Below are positions 10,728 through 18,636 of a DNA stretch of 64,000 nt, piece after piece. The position numbers and the translations under genes are program-made. This stretch comes from Aquabacter sediminis (lineage in GTDB: Bacteria; Pseudomonadota; Alphaproteobacteria; Rhizobiales; Xanthobacteraceae), in the NCBI RefSeq assembly GCF_028863665.1, contig NZ_JARBFX010000002.1, positions 539,988-603,987 on the forward strand, in the 5' to 3' direction. The notes under the pieces are model-generated. The model searched no databases, was not told where the DNA came from, and saw nothing but the letters and a program-made list of their open reading frames with translations. The stretch's first letter is position 1, and every line of letters begins with the position of its first letter.

Positions 10728-11002
10728 GAACACGTCCTCTGACCGGTTCGCTGTCGCCGGCGCGGCGGCAGCTTTCTCAGGAGCGGGTGCCGGGCGGCTC
10801 AGATCGCCGGACCTGTCCTGCGGAGACGCCCGCGCGTCCCGGCCCTTGTGTGCACCACAACATGCCCCGCGCGCCTTGGCAAATGCCGCAGGCAGCGCAG
10901 AAGTGCAAGGCAGAAAGGCCGGGGCAGGACAGGACCGGTGCGCGCCGTTCCCGCCTCCCCGGCCATGCGGCCTGAACCGGTTCAGCCAAGGCCGAGCCTA
11001 TC

Positions 11003-11644
11003 TCACGCCGCGCCCAGCCAGGCCTTGGCAAGGCCAAGATCGGTCTGGGTGAGGCCATGGCCGGCGGGAAGCACCTTGTGCTCCACCTGCGCTCCCGCAG
11101 CCGAAAGGGTGGCGGCGAGGCGGGCGGCATTCTCCGCTGGCACGATGGGGTCCAGCGCACCGGAGAGGATCAGCACCCGCTTGCCCGACAGGTCGGCCAG
11201 GGGCGCCTCCTCCAGCGGCACCATGGCCCGCAGCAGGATGGCGCCCGAAAGCACCTCCGGCCGGCGATAAAGGATCGCGGCCGCGATATTGGCGCCGTTG
11301 GAAAATCCCACAGCGAGGGGCGGCGCCAGTTCCTGACGGGCGGCGACGGCGGCGACGAAGTCGGCGAGTTCGTCTGCGCGCCGGCGCACGTCGTCATGGT
11401 CGAACACACCTTCGGCGCGGCGGGCGAAGAAGCGCGGCATGCCGTGCTCCAGCACCTGCCCGCGCGGCGAGAGCAAGGCCGCGCCAGGCGAGAGGGTGCG
11501 GCCGAGCGCCATGAGGTCATTCTCGTCCCCGCCGGTGCCGTGCAGCAGCAAAAGCGGGGCGCGGCCGGCGCTGGTGGCCGGCTCGAAGCGATGGATGAAA
11601 GCGCTGCCCGCCGAGGCGGCGCCGGTGACGGCATGGGCGTTCAT
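11003..11644 (-). CDS. Phospholipase/carboxylesterase-like hydrolase (MhqD-type)
   Basis: 213-residue alpha/beta hydrolase. Seen: oxyanion region LLLLHGTGGDENDLMAL, nucleophile elbow GFSNGAN, acid in ILSGALDPIVP and histidine in LPAGHGLTQ, giving a complete Ser-Asp-His triad. The layout matches the carboxylesterase family that includes MhqD. Its ATG at 11644 has AAGGAG eight bases upstream. It lies 71 bases downstream of a ring-cleaving dioxygenase on the same strand; the pair resembles the mhqO-mhqD units known for quinone and hydroquinone detoxification, so co-transcription is likely. Confidence 0.8.
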   Translation of the reverse strand: MNAHAVTGAASAGSAFIHRFEPATSAGRAPLLLLHGTGGDENDLMALGRTLSPGAALLSPRGQVLEHGMPRFFARRAEGVFDHDDVRRRADELADFVAAVAARQELAPPLAVGFSNGANIAAAILYRRPEVLSGAILLRAMVPLEEAPLADLSGKRVLILSGALDPIVPAENAARLAATLSAAGAQVEHKVLPAGHGLTQTDLGLAKAWLGAA

Positions 11645-11715
11645 GAGTGTTCTCCTTGCCGCGCGGGCCGATGGGGGCCCGGCGCGGACCGGGATTGAGA
11701 GGAAGGCGCCGGTGA

Positions 11716-12657
11716 TCAGGCCGCCTCGGGCGACAGGTCCGGCAGCACGCTTTCGATGTGGGCGCGGTGCGACTCCAGGAAGGCCGGCAGCTTCAGCGCG
11801 GTGCCGAGGCTGTCCGCCGGCTCGTCCACGGCGAAGCCGGGCACGTCGGTGGCGATCTCGAACAGGACGCCGCCGGGCTCGCGGAAATAGACGGAGCGGA
11901 AATAGTTCCGGTCCTTCTGCTCGGTGGTGCGGATGCCGTGATGTTCCGCCAGCCGCTTCACCATGGCCTCCTCCGCCGCGTCATCGGCGGCGCGGAAGGC
12001 GATATGGTGCACCGAGCCGCCGCCCTGGCGACCGCGCAGGAAATTGCCGACCCCGTGCAGGTCCACCACGTTGCCCAGAAGGGCGTCGGTGGCATAGCGC
12101 ACATAGGCGCCCTCGCGGGCCACTTCCCTGAAGCCGAAGACGTCGGTCAGGATGGCGGCGGTGGGGGCGACGTCCGCCAGCAGCAGGCCGACGCCCTTGA
12201 GGCCCCGAATGGCCATCTCCGCCGGCACGTCGCCCCCCGCCCAGCCGGGCTCAAGCTCCGCGCCCGGCACGCCCACCAGGGCAAGGCGCATGCCGTCGGG
12301 ATCGGTGAAGGCGAGCATGGTCTCGCCGAAGCGCTTTACCGGCGCCTCGTGCTTGACGCCCTTCTCCACGAAGCGGTGGGTCCAATAGCCGATGGCCGCC
12401 TCCGGCACCCGGAACATGGTGCCCTGCGTCTCCCCCACTCCGAGGCGCCCGGGCGCCACATGGGCCCAGGGGAAGAAGGTGAGGATGGAGCCGGGGGCGG
12501 CGGCCGCGTCGCCATAATAGAAGTGATAGGTGCCGGGATCGTCGAAATTCACCGTCTTTTTCACCAGCCGCAAGCCGAGAACACCGGCATAGAATTCGAT
12601 GTTCCGACGGGCGGGGCCTGAAATGGCGGTAACATGATGAAGTCCGTTGGTGGTCAT
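11716..12657 (-). CDS. Ring-cleaving dioxygenase, MhqO-type (VOC fold)
   Basis: 313-residue protein with two vicinal-oxygen-chelate halves. It starts LHHVTAISGPARRNIEFYAGVLGLRLVKK, and the second half restarts at GLKGVGLLLADVAPTAAILTDVFGF. HHIAF and the terminal VYFREPGGVLFEIATD supply the expected His and Glu metal ligands of extradiol-type enzymes. Such proteins in the MhqO/MhqE group are linked to hydroquinone ring opening. AGGAG lies six bases before the ATG. The 200 bases upstream contain a small dyad (TCTTG-AGA-CAAGA, 12685-12697) that could be an operator, and no MarR-type regulator gene is adjacent. Confidence 0.83.
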   Translation of the reverse strand: MTTNGLHHVTAISGPARRNIEFYAGVLGLRLVKKTVNFDDPGTYHFYYGDAAAAPGSILTFFPWAHVAPGRLGVGETQGTMFRVPEAAIGYWTHRFVEKGVKHEAPVKRFGETMLAFTDPDGMRLALVGVPGAELEPGWAGGDVPAEMAIRGLKGVGLLLADVAPTAAILTDVFGFREVAREGAYVRYATDALLGNVVDLHGVGNFLRGRQGGGSVHHIAFRAADDAAEEAMVKRLAEHHGIRTTEQKDRNYFRSVYFREPGGVLFEIATDVPGFAVDEPADSLGTALKLPAFLESHRAHIESVLPDLSPEAA

Positions 12658-12684
12658 CTCGATCTCCTGAACCGGTTGGGTTCG

Positions 12685-12697
12685 TCTTGAGACAAGA
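12685..12697. promoter_or_regulatory. Small dyad upstream of the dioxygenase gene
   Basis: TCTTG and CAAGA are separated by AGA, 28 bases before the ATG of the dioxygenase. Placement fits an operator or the early transcript, but the arms are only five bases long, so chance is possible. Confidence 0.3.
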
Positions 12698-12800
12698 TTT
12701 AGTGCAATGACCGCGCGTCCGCCATCTCAACTCCATTGCGCCAACGCAAGCTCAAAACCGTGCCGACGCATCCTCAATTTCGGTAATCGATTGTTCTAAA

Positions 12801-12830
12801 ACAAAAAAGGCCCGACATATGCCGGGCCTT
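12801..12830 (-). terminator. Intrinsic terminator after the M20 deacylase gene
   Basis: Arms AAGGCCCG (12807-12814) and CGGGCCTT (12823-12830) around an eight-base loop. Read on the minus strand, the hairpin runs into a run of six T (plus-strand A tract at 12802-12809). It lies 28 bases past the stop of the 12859-14088 gene. Confidence 0.85.
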
Positions 12831-12858
12831 CCGTGTTTCACGTGCAACAGCCAAGCCG

Positions 12859-14088
12859 TCAGGCCAGCAGCTCCGCCAGCGTCCGCGCCACCACCTCGGT
12901 GGCCTTCCTCAGGTCCGAAAGCCGCAAATTCTCATCCGCCCGATGCCCGTTGGCCTCCTCGATGGTCCGAGGTCCGGCGCCATAGAGCACCACGGGGAAA
13001 CCCGCCTCCGCATAGAGCCGCGCATCGGTATAGAGCGGCACGCCCTTGGCCGGCACGGGCTCGCCGATCACGGCCTCTGCATTGCGCCGGAGCGCATCGG
13101 AGAGCCGCACCGAGCCTTCGCTCGGCACCAGCGGGCGGGCCAGCAGGATGCGGCGCACATGCACCTTGGCGGCCGGGAAGGCTTCCGCCGCGCTGGCGAT
13201 CACGGCCTTCACTTCCGCTTCCACCGCCTCGGGGATCTCTTCGGGAATGATGCGCCGATCGAGGCGGAAGGTGATGCGGTCAGGCACCACATTGGTGTTG
13301 ATGCCGCCGGAAATGAGCCCCACCGTGATCTGCGGCGAGCCGATGCCGTCCACCTTCGACACCTGGGCCGGCAAGGTCGCGCGATAGGCATAAAGCGCCC
13401 CGAGAATGCCGGTGGCCGCCTCCAGGGCATCCACCCCGGTGAAGGGCAGCGCCGCATGGGCGGACTTGCCTTCCACCTCCACTTCCAGGTGCAGGCAGCC
13501 ATTGTGGGCCACCACCACCGCATAGGAGAAGCCGGCGGACAGCACGAGGTCGGGCTTGGTGAGGCCCTCCTCGATGATCCAGCCGGGGCCGACTTCGCCG
13601 CCAATCTCCTCGTCATAGGTGAAGTGCAGCTCCACCGTGCCCTTCAGCGGCAGGCCCGAACGCTTCAGGGCGTCGAGGGCGAAGGCATAGGTGGAGAAGT
13701 CGGACTTGGAGACGGCGACGCCGCGCCCATACATCACCCCGTCCACCACCTCGGCGCCATAGGGATCGCGGGTCCAGCCCTCGCCGGGGGGCACCACGTC
13801 GCCATGGGCGTTGAGGGCGATGGTGGGCCCCTCGCCGAAGCGGTGGCGGACGATGAGGTTGGTGGCGGTCACCATGCCGGCCGCGCGGGTGCGCTCGGCC
13901 GGCACCGCGTGGCGCTCCACCTCATAGCCGAGGCCTTCCAAGAGCTCGGCGGCCCGCGCCGCATGGGGGGCGCAATCGCCGGGAGGATTGTCCGAGGGCA
14001 CCTTCACCAGCTCGGCGAGGAAGGCCTTCTGCTCCTCGAAGCGCGCGTCGATGAGGGCACCGAGCCCGGGCGACGTCGTTTGGGTCAT
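12859..14088 (-). CDS. M20-family deacylase / ArgE-DapE-like peptidase
   Basis: 409-residue zinc hydrolase of the ArgE/DapE group, cleaving an N-acyl or amide bond. Seen: NAHGDVVPPGEGW with the His-x-Asp metal site, YDEEIGGEVGP with the catalytic glutamate pair, and LYTDARLYAEAGFPVVLYGAG near the C-terminus. GAAGGA nine bases before 14088 selects this ATG over one seven codons upstream. It is 106 bases downstream of the urate hydroxylase gene on the same strand and ends at a strong terminator, so the two may be co-transcribed. A role on an ureido or N-acyl intermediate of purine breakdown is inference; the allantoate enzyme proper seems to be at 20064-21362. Confidence 0.8.
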   Translation of the reverse strand: MTQTTSPGLGALIDARFEEQKAFLAELVKVPSDNPPGDCAPHAARAAELLEGLGYEVERHAVPAERTRAAGMVTATNLIVRHRFGEGPTIALNAHGDVVPPGEGWTRDPYGAEVVDGVMYGRGVAVSKSDFSTYAFALDALKRSGLPLKGTVELHFTYDEEIGGEVGPGWIIEEGLTKPDLVLSAGFSYAVVVAHNGCLHLEVEVEGKSAHAALPFTGVDALEAATGILGALYAYRATLPAQVSKVDGIGSPQITVGLISGGINTNVVPDRITFRLDRRIIPEEIPEAVEAEVKAVIASAAEAFPAAKVHVRRILLARPLVPSEGSVRLSDALRRNAEAVIGEPVPAKGVPLYTDARLYAEAGFPVVLYGAGPRTIEEANGHRADENLRLSDLRKATEVVARTLAELLA

Positions 14089-14194
14089 GGAAATGGGTCC
14101 TTCATGCATGCCCGCCCGGCATGGGGCCGGGCGGCTTCAAGGTCAAGCCGGGGCGCCGCACAGCGCAGCCGGCGTCATAAAAGGCGCGTGGAAT

Positions 14195-15433
14195 TCAACG
14201 CGCCTTGGGCTCCGGCGCCTCCGCCCACGCCTTCAGCACCGCCCGGTCCTCGGCACTGATGTCAGTGACATTGTTGGGGGGCATGGCGTGGGTGAGCACC
14301 GCCTGCATCAGGATCAACGGCTTGTTGCGGGCGATCTCGGCCGGGCTGTCCAGGAGGATGCCGCGTGGCGGGACCGCGATGCCCTCATATTGCGGGGTCG
14401 GATTGTGACACATGGCGCAGCGGCCCATGACGATGTTCTGGACGTCCTCCGGCACCTTCACGTTTGGCGCGGGCGCGGCCACGGCCGAGGAGGTGAGCGG
14501 CGGCAGGCCGAGCGCGAGGCGCGCCGCTGGCGAGGTGGTGGCGGTGAGCACCATGGCGGCGACGAGGCACAGCAAGGCGACGATCCAGCACCAGCCGAAG
14601 CCCGGCTGTCCCGCATGCTTCTTGTTGAAATACACCCGCACCACCGCCCCGCCCACCAGCGCCAGGGCCACGTTCACATAGGCATAGGGCGTGGAATAGG
14701 TGAGCGGATAATGGTTGGAGATCATCAGGAAGATGACCGGCAAGGTGAAGTAGTTGTTGTGGGACGAGCGCAGCTTGCCGATCTTGCCGTACATGGGGTC
14801 CGGCTCCTGGCCGGCCTTCAGCGCCGCCACCACCTTGTGCTGGTTGGGCACGATCACGCAGAACACGTTGGCCGTCATGATGGTGGCCATGAGCGCGCCC
14901 ACATGGATAAAGGCGCCGCGCGGCGAGAAGACCTGCTGGAACAGATAGGCCATCAGCACCACGAAAATGAAGACGATGATCCCCACCACCACGTCGTTGC
15001 GCCCGAGCGGAGAGTGGCACAGCAGGTCATAGAACACCCAGCCGGCGAAAATGCCGCCGAGCCCGATGGCCATGGCGGTGAGCGGCGACATGTTCAGGAC
15101 TGCCGGGTCGATCAGGAAGAGATTGGCCTGATAGTAATAGACCCACATCAGCAGGAAGAAGCCGGAGATCCAGGTCGAGTAGGATTCCCACTTGTGCCAC
15201 ATGAGGTGGCGCGGAAGGTTGTCGGGGGCCACCAGATATTTCTTCACCTGGTAGAAGCCGCCGCCATGCACCTCCCAGGCCTCGCCGCCCTTGCCCTTGG
15301 GAATGTCCGGGGACGGCCGCAGCGCCGCGTCCAGGTGCATGAAGTAGAAGGACGAACCGATCCAGGCCATGCCGGTGATGATGTGCGTCCAGCGCAGCAG
15401 CAGACTGCCGAACTCGTGCAGGAGGGGTTCCAT
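14195..15433 (-). CDS. puuD: Urate hydroxylase PuuD, membrane-bound with cytochrome c domain
   Basis: 412 residues. It oxidises urate to 5-hydroxyisourate at the membrane, passing electrons to a fused cytochrome c rather than to oxygen as classical uricase does. The first 300 or so residues hold about eight hydrophobic segments (RWTHIITGMAWIGSSFYFMH, WISGFFLLMWVYYYQANLF and others). After a Pro/Ala linker, the C-terminal 90 residues carry the heme motif CAMCH and a candidate axial Met in THAMPPNN. The ATG at 15433 is where homology to the family begins; a longer open frame upstream overlaps the divergent regulator gene. Divergent from the LysR gene at 15570. Confidence 0.92.
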   Translation of the reverse strand: MEPLLHEFGSLLLRWTHIITGMAWIGSSFYFMHLDAALRPSPDIPKGKGGEAWEVHGGGFYQVKKYLVAPDNLPRHLMWHKWESYSTWISGFFLLMWVYYYQANLFLIDPAVLNMSPLTAMAIGLGGIFAGWVFYDLLCHSPLGRNDVVVGIIVFIFVVLMAYLFQQVFSPRGAFIHVGALMATIMTANVFCVIVPNQHKVVAALKAGQEPDPMYGKIGKLRSSHNNYFTLPVIFLMISNHYPLTYSTPYAYVNVALALVGGAVVRVYFNKKHAGQPGFGWCWIVALLCLVAAMVLTATTSPAARLALGLPPLTSSAVAAPAPNVKVPEDVQNIVMGRCAMCHNPTPQYEGIAVPPRGILLDSPAEIARNKPLILMQAVLTHAMPPNNVTDISAEDRAVLKAWAEAPEPKAR

Positions 15434-15569
15434 GTCAGGCGGACCTTTGGAGGAAGAGAAGGGGGGAACGGCGGCGCCGGACCTTTCGTCCGTCGCCCGA
15501 TGGACCATAAGCTGACGCCGGGCAAGAGGCCGGCCGCCACGAGGCGGGCCGGCAGGGGAGCCGGGCGAG

Positions 15570-16496
15570 ATGCTTGAGAATATGCGGGCCTTCGTCCAGG
15601 CGGTGGAGAGCGAGAGCTTCTCCGAGGCCGGCCGGCGGCTGCGCCTGTCCGCCAATGTGGTCAGCCACCGCATCCAGATGCTGGAAAAGCACCTGGGCTG
15701 CCGGCTGTTCAACCGCACCACCCGGCGCATGAGCCTGACCGAGCAGGGTCGGGTCTTCTACGAGAACATCACCGAAGCCCTGCGCCTGATCGAGGCGGCC
15801 GAATCCAACGTCACGGAACTGGGCGCCATGCCGCGCGGCGGTCTGCGGGTGACGGCGCCGCTCAATCTCGGCCGGCGCCTCGTTGCCCCCGTGGCGGCCC
15901 GCTACCAGGAGGCCCATCCCCAGATCGACGTGCGCCTGCGCCTGTCCGAACACACGCTGGACCTCATTGCGGAATCGGTGGACCTGGCGCTGCGCCTCGC
16001 CACCTTCGAGGATTCCAGCATGATCATGCGCAAGGTGGCGCGCATCGACCGGGTCGCCTGCGCCGCCCCCGATTACCTGGCGCGCTGCGGGGTTCCGCAG
16101 ACGCCCTCCGACCTGTTGCGCCATCAATGCCTGCTCCTGCGGTTTGCCGGGGCCCGTGAATTCCGCTGGACCCTGACCGACCAAGGCAAGGAGCTTGCCG
16201 TTCCGGTCTCGGGCCATCTGGAGGCCGATGACGGCGACGTGCTCACCGTCTGGGCCATGGAAGGGCGCGGCATCGTGGTGAAGCCGCGCTTCGAGGTGGC
16301 GGACGCCCTCGCCGACGGGCGCCTAGTGCCGGTCCTCGCCAGCCATCCGCCGGTGAGCGTCACCCTCGCCGTGCTCTATCCCGCCCGGCAATTGGTGCCG
16401 CTGAAGGTGAAAGCCTTCGCCGACATGCTGCTGGATGAGGGCCGGCGCTTCTTGTCCCGGGAGCTGGCCAAGATCGGCGAGAAGCTCACCGGCTAG
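15570..16496 (+). CDS. LysR-family transcriptional regulator
   Basis: 308-residue regulator with an N-terminal winged helix-turn-helix (residues about 3-62, FVQAVESESFSEAGRRL) and a periplasmic-binding-like effector domain from about residue 90. It belongs to the AaeR/PecT-like type by its opening MLENMRAFVQAVE. It is divergent from puuD with 136 bases between the two starts, the classic arrangement for a LysR protein controlling its neighbour; an effector such as urate or a breakdown product is plausible but not shown. It converges with the permease gene. Confidence 0.85.
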   Translation: MLENMRAFVQAVESESFSEAGRRLRLSANVVSHRIQMLEKHLGCRLFNRTTRRMSLTEQGRVFYENITEALRLIEAAESNVTELGAMPRGGLRVTAPLNLGRRLVAPVAARYQEAHPQIDVRLRLSEHTLDLIAESVDLALRLATFEDSSMIMRKVARIDRVACAAPDYLARCGVPQTPSDLLRHQCLLLRFAGAREFRWTLTDQGKELAVPVSGHLEADDGDVLTVWAMEGRGIVVKPRFEVADALADGRLVPVLASHPPVSVTLAVLYPARQLVPLKVKAFADMLLDEGRRFLSRELAKIGEKLTG

Positions 16497-16504
16497 AGCA
16501 TGCG

Positions 16505-16597
16505 CCGATCAGCCTGCACGCAGGCTGATCGGATCACGCATTCTCTCTCAATGCGTTAGTGGGCGATTCCCCGATCAGATTGAGTCAATCTGATCGG
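16505..16597. repeat. Pair of related hairpins between convergent genes
   Basis: First hairpin: CCGATCAGCCTG (16505-16516) with CAGGCTGATCGG (16521-16532). Second: CCGATCAGATTG (16571-16582) with CAATCTGATCGG (16586-16597). Both have perfect 12-base arms, and the outer eight bases, CCGATCAG, are the same. They lie between the stops of the LysR gene (+) and the permease gene (-), so they may end both transcripts; the shared sequence suggests a small dispersed palindromic element present in two copies. Confidence 0.75.
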
Positions 16598-16650
16598 ACC
16601 GCGCTCCAGGCGCGCCGGTCCTTGGCAATGAAGGGCCGGCGCGGCTCTCC

Positions 16651-18042
16651 TCAGTGCGCTTCCGCCTGCTTGGCGGCCGCCACGATCTCGTCCACCGAGG
16701 TGGACTTCACCCCATTGAAGAAGACGTTGAGCAGCACCGCCACGATGGCCGAGAGCAGGATGCCGGATTCCAGCAGCGGATGCAGCTCATGGGGCAGGTT
16801 CTTGAAGAAGTTGGGGGCCACCAGAGGGATCATGCCGAAGCCCACGGACAGAGCCACGATGAACAGGTTGAAGCGGTTGGTCTTGAAGTCCACGGCGGTC
16901 AGGATGCGCGCACCCGTCGCTGCCACCATGCCGAACATCACCAGGCCCGCGCCGCCCAGCACCACATTGGGCACGGCCTCCACCAGCGCCGCCATTTTAG
17001 GCAGAAGCCCAAGAAGCAGCATGATGACGCCGCCCGCCACCGTCACCCAGCGCGAGCGCACCCCGGTCACCCCCACCAGGCCCACATTCTGGGAGAAGGA
17101 GGTGTAGGGGAAGGTGTTGAAGATGCCGCCGATGAGGGTGCCGAAGCCATCCGCCCGCAGACCCTTGGCCAGCGCCTTCTGGTCCACCGGCTTGCCGGTG
17201 ATGTCCGAGAGCGCCAGGAACATGCCAAGCGATTCGATCATCACCACCACCATGACAATGCACATGGTGACGATGGGCACGAGGTGGAATTGCGGCACGC
17301 CGAAATGGAACGGGACGATCACGTCGAACCAGGCGGCGGAGGCCACCTTCTCGAAGTGCATGATGCCCAGGACGCTGGCCAACACCGCGCCGGCCACGAT
17401 GCCCAGCAGCACCGCCACATTGGCAATGAAACCCTTGCCCCACTTGATGAGGCCGAGGATCACCAGCATCACGAACAGCGAAATGCCCAGCCCCTGGAGC
17501 TGACCATAAGCGGGATTGGCCACCTGCACGGTTTCCCCGTTCACCACCTTGGTGAACATGGGAATGCCCCCGCCCGCCCAGTTGATGCCCACCCGCATCA
17601 GGGAGATGCCGATGACCATGATGATGGTCCCCGTCACCACCGGCGGAAACAGCGGCAGGAGACGGCTGACAAAGGGCGCCACCAGCAGCCCGAACAGGCC
17701 GGCGGCAATCACCGAGCCATAGATGCCCAAGAGCCCGATGGACGGGTCCGCCGCCATGGAGAGCATCGGTCCCACAGAGGCAAATGTGACGCCCATCATC
17801 ACCGGCAGGCGGATGCCCACGCCGAACAACCCGAGGCATTGGGCAAGCGTGGCGATGCCGCAGGCGAACAGGTCGGCACTGATGAGGAAGGCCACATCCT
17901 CGGGCGGCAGCTTGAGGGCCCGGCCGATGATGAGCGGAACGGCGACGGCACCGGCATACATGACAAGGACGTGCTGGAGCCCGAGCGCGATCAATTTCGG
18001 CGCTGGCAGCATCTCGTCCACTGGGTGAACGGCTGAAGACAT
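16651..18042 (-). CDS. NCS2-family purine permease (urate/xanthine)
   Basis: 463-residue inner-membrane carrier of the nucleobase-cation symporter 2 (uracil-xanthine permease) family, with about 14 hydrophobic segments. Family stretches seen: LGLQHVLVMYAGAVAVPLI at the N-terminus, and NTFPYTSFSQNVGLVGVTGV, which contains the conserved QN...G signature of this family. The ATG at 18042 follows AGGGGG at six bases, better than the ATG nine codons earlier. Its divergence from the HIU hydrolase gene and its place in the urate cluster make uric acid or xanthine the likely cargo. Confidence 0.88.
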   Translation of the reverse strand: MSSAVHPVDEMLPAPKLIALGLQHVLVMYAGAVAVPLIIGRALKLPPEDVAFLISADLFACGIATLAQCLGLFGVGIRLPVMMGVTFASVGPMLSMAADPSIGLLGIYGSVIAAGLFGLLVAPFVSRLLPLFPPVVTGTIIMVIGISLMRVGINWAGGGIPMFTKVVNGETVQVANPAYGQLQGLGISLFVMLVILGLIKWGKGFIANVAVLLGIVAGAVLASVLGIMHFEKVASAAWFDVIVPFHFGVPQFHLVPIVTMCIVMVVVMIESLGMFLALSDITGKPVDQKALAKGLRADGFGTLIGGIFNTFPYTSFSQNVGLVGVTGVRSRWVTVAGGVIMLLLGLLPKMAALVEAVPNVVLGGAGLVMFGMVAATGARILTAVDFKTNRFNLFIVALSVGFGMIPLVAPNFFKNLPHELHPLLESGILLSAIVAVLLNVFFNGVKSTSVDEIVAAAKQAEAH

Positions 18043-18170
18043 GGAGACCCCCTGGAAAAGGTCGGACACTTCAAGGATTTTGCGGTTCTTGGCGGCGGTC
18101 TGCGCCGTCGCTGCATTGCATCACACGCAATTTCCCCGGCGAAGGAAACATGCCGGACAATCAGAATATC

Positions 18171-18187
18171 TTCCGATTGAATCGGAA
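18171..18187. promoter_or_regulatory. 17-base palindrome in the permease/hiuH divergent promoter
   Basis: TTCCGATT and AATCGGAA are perfect eight-base arms around a single G. It is the only strong dyad in the 209 bases between the two divergent starts, 64 bases before hiuH and 128 before the permease. The position fits an operator for the purine regulon. I do not see a second copy upstream of puuD. Confidence 0.6.
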
Positions 18188-18251
18188 AATGACTCGGCGC
18201 GGTCTGGGTTATGCTGAGGCGCGATGAGGCTTGGCGTGGAAGGAGTTGGGA

Positions 18252-18605
18252 ATGGGTCGTCTGTCGACGCATGTGCTGGACACGGTGCGGGGCACCCCCG
18301 CTTCGGGCGTTGAGATCGAGCTTTTCCGCATCGCAAAAGACGGCACCCGCTCGCGCCTGACCGCCTGCACCACCAATGCAGACGGCCGCACCGACGCGCC
18401 CCTCCTGGCGGGGGAGGCGTTCCAGGCGGGCACCTATGAGCTGGTGTTCCAGGTCGGTGCCTATTTTGCGCATACCGGCGCCCCAGCCGCGGAGCCCCCT
18501 TTCCTGGATGTGGTGCCGCTGCGTTTCACCCTGGCCGACGAGGGGCACTACCACGTGCCGCTCCTGTGCTCCCCCTGGGCCTATTCCACCTATCGCGGCT
18601 CCTGA
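18252..18605 (+). CDS. hiuH: 5-hydroxyisourate hydrolase
   Basis: 117-residue transthyretin-like enzyme that opens 5-hydroxyisourate to OHCU, the step after urate oxidation. Seen: [17 protein letters not shown] at the N-terminus with its catalytic histidine, a central RTDAPLL stretch, [19 protein letters not shown] at the end with the further His and the family's terminal YRGS. The length is normal for the family. AAGGAG six bases upstream sets the ATG. There is no signal peptide, so it is cytoplasmic. It is first in a three-gene run with the fused allantoinase/decarboxylase and the allantoate hydrolase. Confidence 0.95.
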   Translation: MGRLSTHVLDTVRGTPASGVEIELFRIAKDGTRSRLTACTTNADGRTDAPLLAGEAFQAGTYELVFQVGAYFAHTGAPAAEPPFLDVVPLRFTLADEGHYHVPLLCSPWAYSTYRGS

Positions 18606-18636
18606 TTCCCTTCCGCACACAAGGCCGAACCTTGCC

